64,000 nucleotides of DNA. Source: Hofstenia miamia. Lineage: Eukaryota > Xenacoelomorpha > Acoela > Hofsteniidae. This document shows positions 33,946 through 46,300 of the stretch, piece after piece; the stretch's first letter is position 1, and each line of letters begins with the position of its first letter. The DNA is taken from the NCBI GenBank assembly GCA_900660155.1, contig CABFPE010000126.1:128371-192370 (forward strand), read 5' to 3'. The notes under the pieces are model-generated. The model was not told where the DNA came from. It worked only from the letters and a program-made list of their open reading frames with translations, and did not search any database. The position numbers were made by a program, and so were the translations under genes.

Positions 33946-34356
33946 CTGAAATAGAAGGCAAATTATTAATATACTTAAAAAATTGTAGAGAAAATTTTTT
34001 AGATGCTATTAGAAAATACAAGCGAAATGATCACAATACATTTACGCTAGCATATTTAACAAATAATAAAACGTTTTGACTGAATAAGATTTTAATTGTC
34101 CCTTTTGAACGTTAAAGTTATACATATTATAATAAGCATTTGCCAAAACAAATTTGAATGAAAATTCTAAAACAAATTTCAATTTGCATTTTTAAGCACA
34201 ATCTTTTTAATTTGGCGTCATTTTTAAATGTTTTCAAGAATTTCGGTTTTACAGTTAAGTTACTGTTCCACTATTCTTTGGTTTGAAGAAACACATATTG
34301 TTGATACCTTGCACATGGAATTCAAGTACTTTGCTTTTTCAAGAATGAGACTACTA
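33946..34356 (-). other. SEC24 upstream region
   Basis: Upstream of the first SEC24 exon that I can read. A 5' exon and promoter must lie here or beyond; I could not identify them. Confidence 0.5.
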
Positions 34357-34688
34357 GGGTTTTTGAGTCAAGTTTGAGTTACTTTGTCTTTGTTCAAATT
34401 CTTGTTTTGAGTTCAAGTTCAAGCATTTTTTAAATAAAATTCTGAGTTTGATCAAGTTTTTTCTAATACTGAGTTTTTAGGGTAAAAAAATTTTATTTTA
34501 CAATATTTCCAATTGATAAAGAAATTGAAAGTTAAAATAATTTAGTTTTTAAGGCATTTTCATGTGGATTATTGATCAAGTTCAAATTCAAGTTTTGATG
34601 ATTTCCTTTCTAAGTTTTTCTGATCAAGTTTTGCTAGCTTATTTGAGTTTGAGTTCTTAGTATTCTAAATACTTAAAAACCCTGTAGG
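34355..34688. mobile_element. Candidate MITE with AGGGTTTTTNAGT termini
   Basis: The left end reads AGGGTTTTTGAGTCAAG and the right end, reverse complemented, reads AGGGTTTTTAAGTA. The body is built of GAGTTCAAGTTCAAG-like pieces in both directions. A related copy lies near 59050-59330. It is non-coding, about 330 bases, and has no clear target duplication. Confidence 0.5.
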
Positions 34689-35262
34689 ACTTAGCATTTC
34701 ACGAAAATTTGAATTTTTCTATGCTCAAGTGTGGTTCAATTGTCTATAAATTTTGCAACAATGAAATCAACTAATACTAATATTTTTTTCTTCAATTTCT
34801 GAACATCTAATGATAATTATTTGATATTATTAACACAGCCTCTAAAGTTGAATTCAAGTTTCTTCATCTGAATTTGAGCATTTATGTTTTGAGTTTCAGT
34901 ATTCTGTTGCAAAAAAATCCAAATTGCAATTGAACTTTCTAAAACTTTACAATGATTTTGAGTTTTGTTGAAAAAGAAACTGATACTTTGAAATAGTTGA
35001 CTTTTACAATACCTTCAAGTAGATTTTGATTTAAAGATATGTATGTCTTTCACACAGAAGTGACATTATTTTAGTAAATGTTACAGTCTCCAACAGTAAA
35101 TAAACATGAAATATTTTTCACAAAATTCATTCTTATATTTTCAAACAATGAAGACCAATTTACATTGTTGATGAGATTATAAATCATTGATATCTTATAT
35201 TTGAAAATAGGACTTCCTGTAATTTAAGTGGATCATAAAAAAGAATGAAATAGCTGAATTAT
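34689..35262. other. AT-rich spacer
   Basis: Between the MITE and the first LTR fossil. It holds a few more TTGAGTTT-type pieces like the MITE body; no gene. Confidence 0.5.
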
Positions 35263-38200
35263 TGGAGAATCATTGGGGAACTCTGACTACTCCAGTGGTA
35301 CTAGGAAACTCAATTGATAGGCAGAAGGTTACAAAGGCTACCATCATACAAAGTGACCCACATTCCAACAGAAAGACCATTGGTAGTTTGCCAGTTCAAT
35401 AAAGAAAACAGAAAATATTCCACTGAGAATTATCCTCCAACAGTGACCAATTAGCATGGTATCATGCTGAAGCAGTCTCCATCCAAGCTTGCCAAGGTGC
35501 TAATTGTTTGTCTCTTGTTGTTAATTTCTAGCTCAATTGAACCAGATCTCAAGTGTTCTTATTTCCTCAGCTCATGTAAATAAATAATAAACATTGCATG
35601 TAATTGTCATGCATTCACATTCACCAGTGGTATATTATCAGCACGGAGTAATTTATTAAGTGCAATGTATGAATAAAAATGATCAAGTAAAGTTGTTATT
35701 TCCCTATACTTAATTGTAGTCATAACCTAATGCAGTACCACAATTTGGCTGCCAACTGGAAGAGAGCATGTCATTGTGATGTAACAAACTAATTCAAGGC
35801 AATATTTAGCAATAATACAAATGACAAATACAAAAATCAAAAGGGGCACATAGTGACTCTACATGCCTCCCCTTGCTCAACTAAGTTTGTGGTAACAACT
35901 GGACTGTGAGATCTGAGAGTAATTTTGGGCCTCTTCGACCATCTCAACAGCTAAGATGTCATCCCAACTCATGACTTCAGCGTATTATGGCCATTTATTT
36001 ATCTGCATAAGAGCCTCCCTTTGTTTTACTGTTTAATTGCAGAGGCAGAAGAACTGGATCTTTGGTAGTTGAGAGCTGATTGGGCAATGTCACAGTAAAT
36101 TGTTGAGTCTCCTTGTGAATGTGTCAAAGAATCTTTCATATAAACAGAGACCTTTTAAGGCAATCATCAGAGTCATTAAAGAAGTGTGTAATAACATCTC
36201 TCAGGGAGCCCATCTGAGTGACATGGTCCATGTTCTAGCATCATTGCTTTGGGTCAGAGACCTTGGTTCACAGCATCATTAACATTTCAATTCTCTTTGT
36301 GACATCACAGTAGTGGGTGATGGTATCAACATTTTTTATCCACGTTAGGTCACCTGCAGCTTGGTACAAGATAAGGACTCAAGGGTCCTGTTGGTGATCT
36401 TCTCAAGAATTTTCTTTAGTTGAGTAGCTAGGGGTTGCCCCTTCTAAAAAATATCTTTGATTGTGAGCTTTCCATCAATAAAAATTTGTTCAGGATTATC
36501 ACCAGTAAGCAATTTGTCACTGACCTCTTTGCATTGATTTTGTCTGAGAGATGAGTGGACACCTTTTTTGCAACCCTTTTGGATCCTCCAGGAAGGCAGG
36601 ATGAGTAGTGTCATCAGCCACAGTGGCAGAATACAGAACAGGTTGTTTTTCTCTACATTGGCTTCAACTTGGCTGAATTCAAAGCACTTGCTGAGTGTGG
36701 TAGTTCCAATTGTCACAGGGTAATTTATCTTAGCTTCTTTAATCATATCCCTAAAGGTGTTCCAGAGGCCATGACTTCTCAACTTGTCAACTTGTGAAGA
36801 GGAGATATGGACATGAGCTATTGTGCATTCTATGTCCAGGGCAAGTTGGTGCCCTGGTGATAGTAGAAGCACAAGCTCTTCTTTAGAAAACATTTTGATT
36901 AGACACCATTTTATTAAACCAATGACATAGTTGTCTCAGTTCATTTCAATGATCTGCTTTGCAATAGCTAGGTTCTCTGTGAATTCCTTAGGCTGGTCCT
37001 CAATGTTTAGAATTCATTCATTGTCAGTGATTGACCAGACAGGGGTGGGCCAAGGTGAAGTAGCTGCATCCAAAAACTTTTCCAAATTACCAGCTTTGAT
37101 CAGTGTCTTAGTTGCAGGGAAGACCCTTATGGCAGATGAGGTGAGTAGTTCCTCCTCTTGATTGAACTCTTCTGGGAAGCACATGCTCTGCTCTAAGACT
37201 AGTAATGGAATAATTTCACCATCCTTAGTAGCATGCTGCTGTGTTTCAATGACTTTGCTGTATCCACACTTTGGGTAATTTAAGCATTCAAGATTAAAAA
37301 AGATCTCAGTCTTTGTGGGATGATATAGTGCTGAACCAGCTCTAAAAACTGCTGAGTGGATCATAGCTCTCTCTTCATAAGGCAGATAGTACATAATGGG
37401 GCATACTTGGAGTTGAAAAATGAGAATTTTGTGTTGGTTGTAGCCCACCAGATGTACTTTCAGAGGGTATCTGAAAAAATACTGATGTCTTAAAAGGCAA
37501 TTCCCAATTTGTTGGCAATCATTTGTGGAGGCATATGTCCTATTGGGCTACTTGTGCCAATTAATCAAGCATAGTATTGTTTGAACATTTCTATTGCTTT
37601 TGTCTTTCCTGGTGAAGCAGGGAGGGAGTAGGAATGCAAGAGCCAATTCTTAACCTTCCAGGAAGTTGGGCAAATTGCTATCTAATGTATGCAGTGTTTG
37701 GCAAGTCATTCATGGGTAGGCTTATCTAAAGGCAGTTGTAATTGTTGATTGTGGGTGAGGAATATAGAAAGCACCCAAATGGCTCCTCTTGATTGAATAG
37801 CCAGAGCAAAGTGTTCTGAAAACAACTTGTTAGTGAAACTCTGCTGGTCCTGTGTATTGTGAGACAATCATAGTTCTATTAGTGCACATTCAACTGATTG
37901 AGATTATTGTGAGTCCAGGCTCCTGGATGTTAATAAGGGGCCATTTTGTCTCAGGGTTGAGCTCAAATTTCAATGCTGCCCAGATCTCATCAACCTCTTT
38001 GGTGGCACTCTGCAAGAATGTGAAACTGTCTGTGATGGAGGCCAGACCAGACAGGTTAATGTTGATAGATTCAAATTTTTGTGCTTGAACTACTGCATCA
38101 ATGATCAGCTGTCTATTGATAGCCAAATGGTGGGTTGGGATTTTCTTGCACATCATCAAGTTGGTATAGATTAACTTAGTGACTGAATAAACATTGGTAT

Positions 38201-38940
38201 GGTACATACTGATTGGTCTGTACACACTTTTGTATAAAATTGTAAAATTTTCTATGCAAAAGTGGAGGCTACTATTGCCTAGGGAATATCATCTTGGTAC
38301 TGCTCTCTGAGCAACATGACTAATTGAATATTTTCAACCTTAGTGAGTCTGTACATTATCTTGAGTTGTTCTATTATCCTGGGATGATTTACTTCACCAG
38401 CACATAGGAAGTAGATGAGGAGTAAATTGTCAAAGTTGATATTGATGCACTCAAATTTCTGGATCAGTTTGCAGTTGTTGATGAATTGGCATAAGTGTGT
38501 TAAGTTGAAATCTTCATCAAACACATAGTGTGGACTGTGCTCCTTCAGTACTGACTTGTAAGTCCTCTGTGCATTTTTTAGTTGCAGCAGATTATAGTGT
38601 TTATTTTTGGTCTCCTCTCTGCATTGATTATGAATGGTACAATATCTCCTGAACAAGTGAGCACCTTGGAGTTGAAGTTCCACCTTAGCTTGTTTTGTGT
38701 CTCCTCTGAAATATTGTCATGGATATAAGTTACTGCCTTCCTAGTCACAATAAAATATTGGTGAAGCACTTAATCTCAAAATTTAGACACTTTTCTTTTT
38801 CTTTCTTTGTTCCTTTTTGACAAGATACTAGCAGACTCAGATGAAGGGTGGGGACTAGAGGGGGTTTTGAGTCACTATGGGATAGTTGGGTGTTTACAAT
38901 CTCTAAATTAGAAATGGCTACACAAGCTAAATGCTCCTCT

Positions 38941-39070
38941 CACTCCTGCACAGAGTGTTGGCTCTGTACATAGTCACTAGAGGTCCACTCCTGTGAAGAG
39001 TATTGTCTCCTCATGTAGTTGCAGGAATCTCACTCCCAAGAAGAGTGTTGGCTCCTCACATAGTCATGAG
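38941..39070 (-). repeat. Tandem hairpin units in fossil A
   Basis: Three units of about 45 bases, each with a short stem: ACAGAG/CTCTGT (38950-38967), TGAAGAG/CTCCTCA (38994-39013) and GAAGAG/CTCCTC (39040-39057), with 6-base loops. They lie between integrase and the unassigned region. The stem mismatches are A-C on the plus strand, which become U-G pairs in the element's minus-strand RNA. Fossil D has the same array. Confidence 0.6.
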
Positions 39071-40681
39071 TGCTGTGTCCAGTGTCTTCAATGTTTTGTC
39101 TCCCTCTCTTGACAGGGCTGCTCTCCTTGGCTTGTCACAGGGAATGTTCTTGTCTTGTATCATCAGTTCTGGGATTGAGTTGCCTGAGCACTTCTCTCTG
39201 GGCCAGTGGTTAATTCTCATGATGTTTCATCTATTACATCTTGGTTACTAAACATAGAGATAAGATATTGTCATCAATGACTACATTTTCAATATCATGT
39301 ACAGATCTTTTGAGCCTTTGGAAATGGGCCATTACTCAGTAAATATGTATGGCAGTCAAGCACCTTAACAACAGTGAACAACCCTTGCCAATTTGTGGTG
39401 AGCTTTCTTACTTGATTTGTATCTGTGATCTGGCAAGGGAAATATGCAAAGGCTTTGTCACCTTGCTTGTGAGGCTCACCATATAGTTTGTGATTAAAGC
39501 TTTGCTTCTGCCAGATAACTAATTGATTGGTGTTGCAACACATGGTGAGGTGAACTTCTTGCAGTTCATGCAACATACAATTAACATAATTTTCTAAGGT
39601 GGGCTCATGGTACCTAGGGTACATTATTGATAAGGACATACTCACCTCACGTCCAAACATTGCCTTAAACAGGCTCACCTTTGTAGTAGAGTGGACAGCT
39701 GTGTTAAAGAAGTACTCTACTGCCTCTATTACTTGTTTCCAGTTTCTGCAAACAGCTTTGGAGAGAGCAACCCAAATCAACTTAATGACAGTGTGGTTGA
39801 GTCACTCCACAACACTAATTGACTGCAGGTGGTATGTAGTTGTAACCTCATGCAAGATCTCCAATTCTTTGATAAGTGTTTCCATTAACTGATTGTCAAA
39901 TTGGGGGCCACAATCTGAAATTAGGCACTCCATAGGCCCAAGCTTGAGCACCCACTCTCTTACTATTTTTTCTCTGACAACTTTGGTGGTGGTGCTATCC
40001 AAAGGGATCAACAAAGCATACTTGGTAAAATGGTATATGAGCACTAGTAGATACTGGTATCCCTGATCATTGCAGGACAATGTCTTGAGATCCATATGGA
40101 TGACCTCATTGGTCCTTTCTGCTGCATCACTCTGCAGCTTGGCTCTTTGTTCCAGGAAGTGCCTGGTCCCTTGCAGCAAGCAGGTCTTGCACTTGTTGAA
40201 TACATAAAAGACTGCAGCACAGATGCTGATGGTAACATAACATGCAATAAATGTTTACTTGGTTCAGATAATGCCTAAGTGGCCTTGTTCATGAATATTC
40301 CTGACCAAATCTCAATGGAAATACTCTGGGATGGCCAGGCAGTTGTTCCAGCTTCTAGTATGCCACAAGTCCTTCTCATTCTGCTTCCAGTTGTACCTCT
40401 GAAAGTAGCAATTGGTGACAAGACTAAGAGAGTAGTTGGTGTTTTTCAATCTCTTCATTATTTCCAAGAGTACCTTGTCATGTTGTTGATGTGTCATGAT
40501 CTCTTCTTCAGGAATTTCCTCCTTTATGAGGATTGGCAAGATGGTTTTGCCATGGTGGTCATCACTAATCTCTGGGAGTAGTTTGTACTCATTCATGGGT
40601 TTGAACCTGAAAGGCGTCTTCTTGCAAGGAGCCTTTCTGAAATCATGCTCATAGCTAGGGAGTGTGGTCCAATAGTCCACT

Positions 40682-40920
40682 TTAACTCTTTCAGCACCAC
40701 ATAACATTATAACTTACAGACACCACAGGAATGTTTACAACAGAAGTAGATCCCTTGATACTTGAAATAATAACATTCATCACTCACCACATACAGGGAA
40801 TTCCCTCAATAACATGAATGATAACTGACTAGTGAACTGTGTTGACTAAAGTTGTCTATGGCAGTCATAGCATTATATTTTGATGTTGACTCTAGTTGCC
40901 TATGGCGCCAAAAGAGTTAA
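40682..40920. mobile_element. piggyBac-type MITE flanked by TTAA
   Basis: TTAA at 40682-40685 and 40917-40920 flank 231 bases with inverted ends: TTAACTCTTTCAGCACCACA on the left, TTAACTCTTTTGGCGCCATA on the right when reverse complemented. TTAA duplication is the piggyBac signature. The same stretch of fossil B (near 48.57 kb) lacks the insert, so the site before insertion can be seen. Non-coding and non-autonomous. Confidence 0.75.
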
Positions 40921-43327
40921 GATTGAGTTCCCCTACTCAATCCATCATGCCACTATGTTGGATTTGTTTCAAGAGAACTTTTTTCAAATAGCAGAATTTC
41001 TTTAACCTCTCAACTAATGCTAGCATTTCAGATTTGATGGCACTGTAGTTCTGTTTGGTGTACTATAATTTCCAGCTAAAGTATTGCACAGGCCTTTTGA
41101 TGCCCTCATATCTTTCTTAACATGTCACTGATGGCAACCAAACTTGCATCACAGTCAATGATAAACTCCCAAGAATAGTCAGGAGTATTGAGACTCAGGA
41201 TCTTTCTGAGTTCTGACATGATGGTATTGAGCTCCTCCTGCTCAGACCATGCCCACTTGAATTCAACACTGTGTCTCAGCAACTTTGAAATATGCTTGGT
41301 CTTATTTGCCAAATCAGGTATAAAAGCACCATAATAATTTAGGAAGCCCATAAGTTTCTTGACATCCTTTTGGGATCATGGTGTCTTGATATGATCTAAG
41401 TGATCATTTTGCATCATTTGTAATTGAAATGTGGCCTGGCTTGATAACTCTTCTTAAGAAGGTAACTTGTGGTTGGATAAGGGCACACTTGTTGCTGTTC
41501 ACATGCAAACTGGCTTCATGGAGGATATTAAATGTCTGGTTCAACTTGTTGAGGTGTTCTGCAAAGGTGCTCTCACAATGAGAATGTCATCCATGTAGGC
41601 AGTGATACTGGGTTCCATTAGTTTCAAACCATTTCTTAACACACAGGTGACATACACTGAAAAGTAGCAGGGGCATTACAAACCTGAAGGCCATGTATTT
41701 CCACTCAAAGAGGTCATACAGAGTAATGAAGGCAGTGTTTGAGATGTCTGCTGGCTTCATAAGGACATGCCAGTAGGCCTGCACAGGTCCAAACATGAAA
41801 ATAGTTTAAAGTGGCTTGCATCATAGAGCAAGTCCTCAATACATGGAAGTGGATACACATCCTTCACTGTTACATCATTGAGCTTTCTAAAGTTGACACA
41901 CAAGCAATACTGATCACCCTGCTTGATAAAAACAGTGGACTCTGGATACAGGCTGTTACTGTTCTGTATGATCCTGATCTCAAGTAGATCACAGAGAATC
42001 CTCTTGTATTCTCTTCAAAGGTTCTCTGGTACTTGTCATATTGGCAGACAGATGGGTTGCTCATTCTTGGTTACTATCAAGTGCTCTTCACCCACAGCCT
42101 GACCCACACTAATGGATCCATAATTAAACAACTGATTATGTCACCAAAGCAGTTGAATCAGAGACTTACATTCCTTGAGGCTGAGGTGGGGATGCATCTC
42201 ATCTGAGACAGCAGAGATCCTCATGGAACTAGAAGGCTCCTGTAAATCATGGATTGCTGTAAAGTTTGGCAGACATGCAGCAGTTCATTGTTCCAGTTGA
42301 ACAGGAGTAGCAATGATCATCAACTTAGACAGGTCCATTTGGATGAAAGAGGTAGAACTATTCAGGACAGTAATGTAAGTTTTACCACCAGAGATGTGGC
42401 AGAGAAGTTGATGCCTCTAAAATGCTTCTACTTTTGCCCTGAGATCATAACATCACCATTATAATCACAATCAGTACCAATGGTGACTCATTGCCAATGT
42501 TGTGGCTTGATGCCTACTGTCACAGTAAAATGTAGAGGAACTTACTCTTCAGTGATGGTAGCAAACTCTTGCTGGAGTTCACTTTCATGAATGGAAATGG
42601 TGTTATTTCCATTATTGATTACACAAGAGTTTCTTTCTAAAAAATCATTACCAAGAATGATGTCATAGGGTAGAGGCTGATCATGTGTATCAACAACAAT
42701 TAAATCCAAGTGAAACAGCTCCTGGAAAATTCATAATTCAAGATTGGGCACATGTCCCTTGAGTAAGATATTGCCTGAGGCATCTAATAGGCAAACAGTG
42801 GATGGATGTAACTCATCTCTTTTCAAGCATAGTCTTTGGCAACACCAATCACATATGATCAAATCAGAAGCTCCTGTATCAATCATAGCATTTATCAAAA
42901 TTCCATTAATATCCACAGGGATAACATTATTATGCATCAGTGAGGTAATGATCAGAACATCCTGTGCACATTTGTTGGAGATGGAGCTCCCCTTAGTTTA
43001 ATGCATCAGTTGATTCAAGGGGCAAAACTGGAAAAGACTCCTCAGTTTCATTGATAACAAAACCATTACCAGCAGCAACTAAGTGGATGATGTTGGTGCA
43101 TTAAGGCTTCATGTGGCATTCTGACCACAATGGTAACAGCAAGTCTGATCAAGGTCAGACTTTTTCTTTAGAATTAGGGTATCTGATGCTGAAGATACCT
43201 TTGGGGCAGGATGACCAGTGCTCAGCTCTCTTGCATCCTTATTGATTTGAGTTGTATTGTACATCATATAAACAATACTGATTGCTTTCTTGATAATAAC
43301 ATTGAGATAGTCCTTGTGGTCATATTT

Positions 43328-46300
43328 TGTAGAATCATGGGGTGCCTCTAGCAGCTCAAGCAGTACAAAGGTTGCAGAAGTTTACCATCACTGAGAGCAT
43401 CCAGTGCTCTAACAAAATAATAGAAGATTGGTAATACACCAATTTCATTGTAGAAAAGAAAAGTAATTCCAAGATGGTTAAAGTAGTGACCAATGCACAT
43501 GGCATCACACTGAAGCCAAGATTTTAGAATCCATCCTTACAAATCCAAGGTGCTAATTGTGTGTCTCAAGTTGTAATTTTTAGCTCAATACATATAATTT
43601 ATCTCAAAGGTTTATCCACTCAGCTCATGTAATAAGAAATTAATAGACATGTAGTTACCACGTATTTGTGTTTGCCAACAGCATAGTATATTCAAGGTGT
43701 GTTTTAATTTGTGCATGTTTGATTGATAGATAGTAGTTCTCTTAATTCCTATCCCCATATATAGCCCTAAAGCAACCACAATATAGGCTCTCATCTGTCA
43801 AGAGGCAAGTTATCACAGTGGAGTTCTCCTACATTATCACCAGATCTTATGATTTAATTATTATAAAATCCATACCAGAGCTAAAATGGTTAGTAAGATA
43901 ATTATAATAGAAAAAGCAAACAGTATCCAGTGAGAACAAAATTTATTTGATGTTTGCTTACAATAGTATGCCCTATTTATAAAGAAGTAGGTAAATATTT
44001 ACCATTCTTTACAAAAGTTAGTTTCCCTTGCAGATTAACTGAGCATTTACACATAATACAAAAGCTCAGTGGGGACAATCATTAAGTTTGAAACTTAGGT
44101 TCAAAATAATCACAAAATTAACACAATTAAAAATTAACAGAATAGCACCAAATTAATTTGAGAGTGCCTGTAAATTGAAAATAAAAATAAAAGAGGCCCT
44201 GAGTGACTCTACATGCCCCCCATTGCACAGTTAAGGCTGAGGTAACAGTTGGACGGTAGGACAACATATTAACTTTTGTGCTTCTTTGATCATCTCCTTA
44301 GCCAATACATCATCCCAGGATGAAACTTCTGCATAATGGGGTCGCCTAGTGACCTGCATTAGTGCCTCCCTTTGGGTGATGGTTTTACTGCATAATCAGA
44401 AGTACTTAAGCTCAGGTAACCTCAAACTAATGGGGCTGTTCTGACACAAGACGTTCATCCTTTGAGTGAAGGTGTCAAAGAAATGCTCATATAGGTGGAG
44501 GCCCTTGAGAGCAATGAGAAGAGTCATTAAGGCGTCTGTATCTGAGGTATGCACGTCTTCTGTGCTAATCTTAGTGTCAGGATAAAAGTGGAGAAAGACT
44601 TCCCTAAGAGATCCCATATGAGTGGCTTGGTTGACAAAAAGTGAGCAGTACTCGTTTACTTGTTGCAGCATCATTTCTTTGGGGTCAGTGATACCAGCAC
44701 ATAGCCTAGTGATGATCTCAATATACTTAGTTACATCATAATATCAGGTAATTGTCTCTGCCTTATTGGCCCACATTAGGTCACCACCAGCTTGAAATAG
44801 AATGACGACACAATGGTCAAGCAAGTTGATGGTGTGGTGAATTTTATCCAACTGGGTAGAGATAGGCTGGCCCTTCTGGAAGATGTCTTTGATAGTCAGC
44901 TTCCCATCTATGTAAACTCATTCAGGATTACCACCTTCTAGCAATGCATTGAGGGTGTCTTTGTACTCTTTGGTCTGCATTGCTCAATTGACTTTGGAGG
45001 CAGTTGAAACATAGTTGAGGCAGTCACTGAGGTGGGCAGAAACCTTTTTCTTACCATGATGGTAAAATCAGTGACGTCATTAAACAAGTTGGTGGGATGC
45101 AGAGAAGGTTATTCTCAAGTTGGGCAAAACTGGATTTACTCCAGAGGGAGGCTGTTCTGATTGTGATGGGATAGTTTATCTTGGCTTCCTTGATGGAATC
45201 CCAGAAAGCTTTACAGAGTCCATGGCTCCATAGTTTTTCAATTTGAGTGGTAGAAAGACGAAGGAGTGTGGTGGTGCATTCTACATCCAGGGCGAGTTGT
45301 TGCCCTGGCAATAGTAGAAGAACCAACTCCTCCTTGGTGAGCATTTCAGTGAGGCACAATTTCATTAGGCCTTGAATGTCATTGTCGTTGTTGGGCTCAA
45401 CAACTCTATCAATGATTGCTGGCTTCTCAGCAAACTTCTCAGGGCAGTGTTCAATGCTCAAGATCTGCTCATTATCTGTAAGAGACCATGCAGGTGTAAT
45501 TTTGTGCAAGACAGCGACCCTAGAGAACTTTTCTAAGTTGACAGCCTTGATAAGGGCTTACATTGTGGGTGACACCTAAATCACTGATGAGGACAAGAGT
45601 TCTTCCTCATGGTAAAAGTGATCAGGCATTTTCATGGTTTGCATTAAGACAGTGATCAGAATGATTTCCCCATCCTTGGTAGCCTGCCACTGGGTTTTGG
45701 TAAGTTTACTGTATCCACACTTGGGATAATTGAGCTGCTCCAGGTTGAAAAGGATCTCCATGTGTGACAAAATGTCATAGTGGCCAACCAACTCAAGGAA
45801 TTGCTGTGTTGAGCAATACTCACAGTGCATAAGTCAATGGGTGCACAGAGGTGCATATTCAGAACAGAGAGAGGGGAACTTGGTCTCAGTGGTTGCTCCC
45901 CACACATACTTTTTGAGTGTGTCTGAGAAGATGTTTAAGTTGGAAAAAGCAACTCCTAAATGGTTAACAATCATCTGTGGGGGTAGGCGACCAATGGGTC
46001 TGCTAGATCCAACAAGACAGGCATAGAATTTCTTATAATGTTCCATGGCTTTCTTGGTCTTCCTGGGAGAAGCGGGCAATGAGCATGAGTGGAGGAGCCA
46101 ATTCTTAACCTTCCAAGTGGCAGGACTGATGGTGAGCTCATGTGGACACTGCTTTGCAAGTTTTTCTCTGGTGGACTTGTCCATAGGTAGCTGCAAGTGA
46201 GGGTTGATGGTAAGGAAAGTAGCGAGGAGCCATATGGCTCTGTGAGACTGGATCACCAGTGCAAATCTCTCTGAGAACAATTTTTCTGAGAAGTTCTGAC

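Larger units (their letters stand above)
35263..43327 (-). mobile_element. Ty3/Gypsy-like LTR fossil A, broken, 5' part cut off
   Basis: Minus-strand element. Its 3' LTR is 35263-35863, starting TGTAGAGTC on the minus strand, preceded by a purine tract (AAGGGGAGGCA, 35864-35874). Parts from its 5' side: end of gag (about 43.0-43.3 kb), protease with DTGAS (about 42.7-42.9), reverse transcriptase (41.1-42.1), a remnant of RNase H (about 41.0), integrase (39.3-40.7), a hairpin-unit array (38.9-39.1) and a long unassigned coding region (36.4-38.8). Element B's LTR abuts its gag, and the rest of gag and the 5' LTR are not seen. A DNA-transposon MITE sits inside it. It is old and badly broken, with well over a dozen reading-frame breaks. 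Confidence 0.85.

Noticed and set aside
39003-39251. Plus-strand frames in the LTR fossils
   Set aside because: They run antisense to recognisable retroelement coding sequence and to the hairpin array, so they are shadows.
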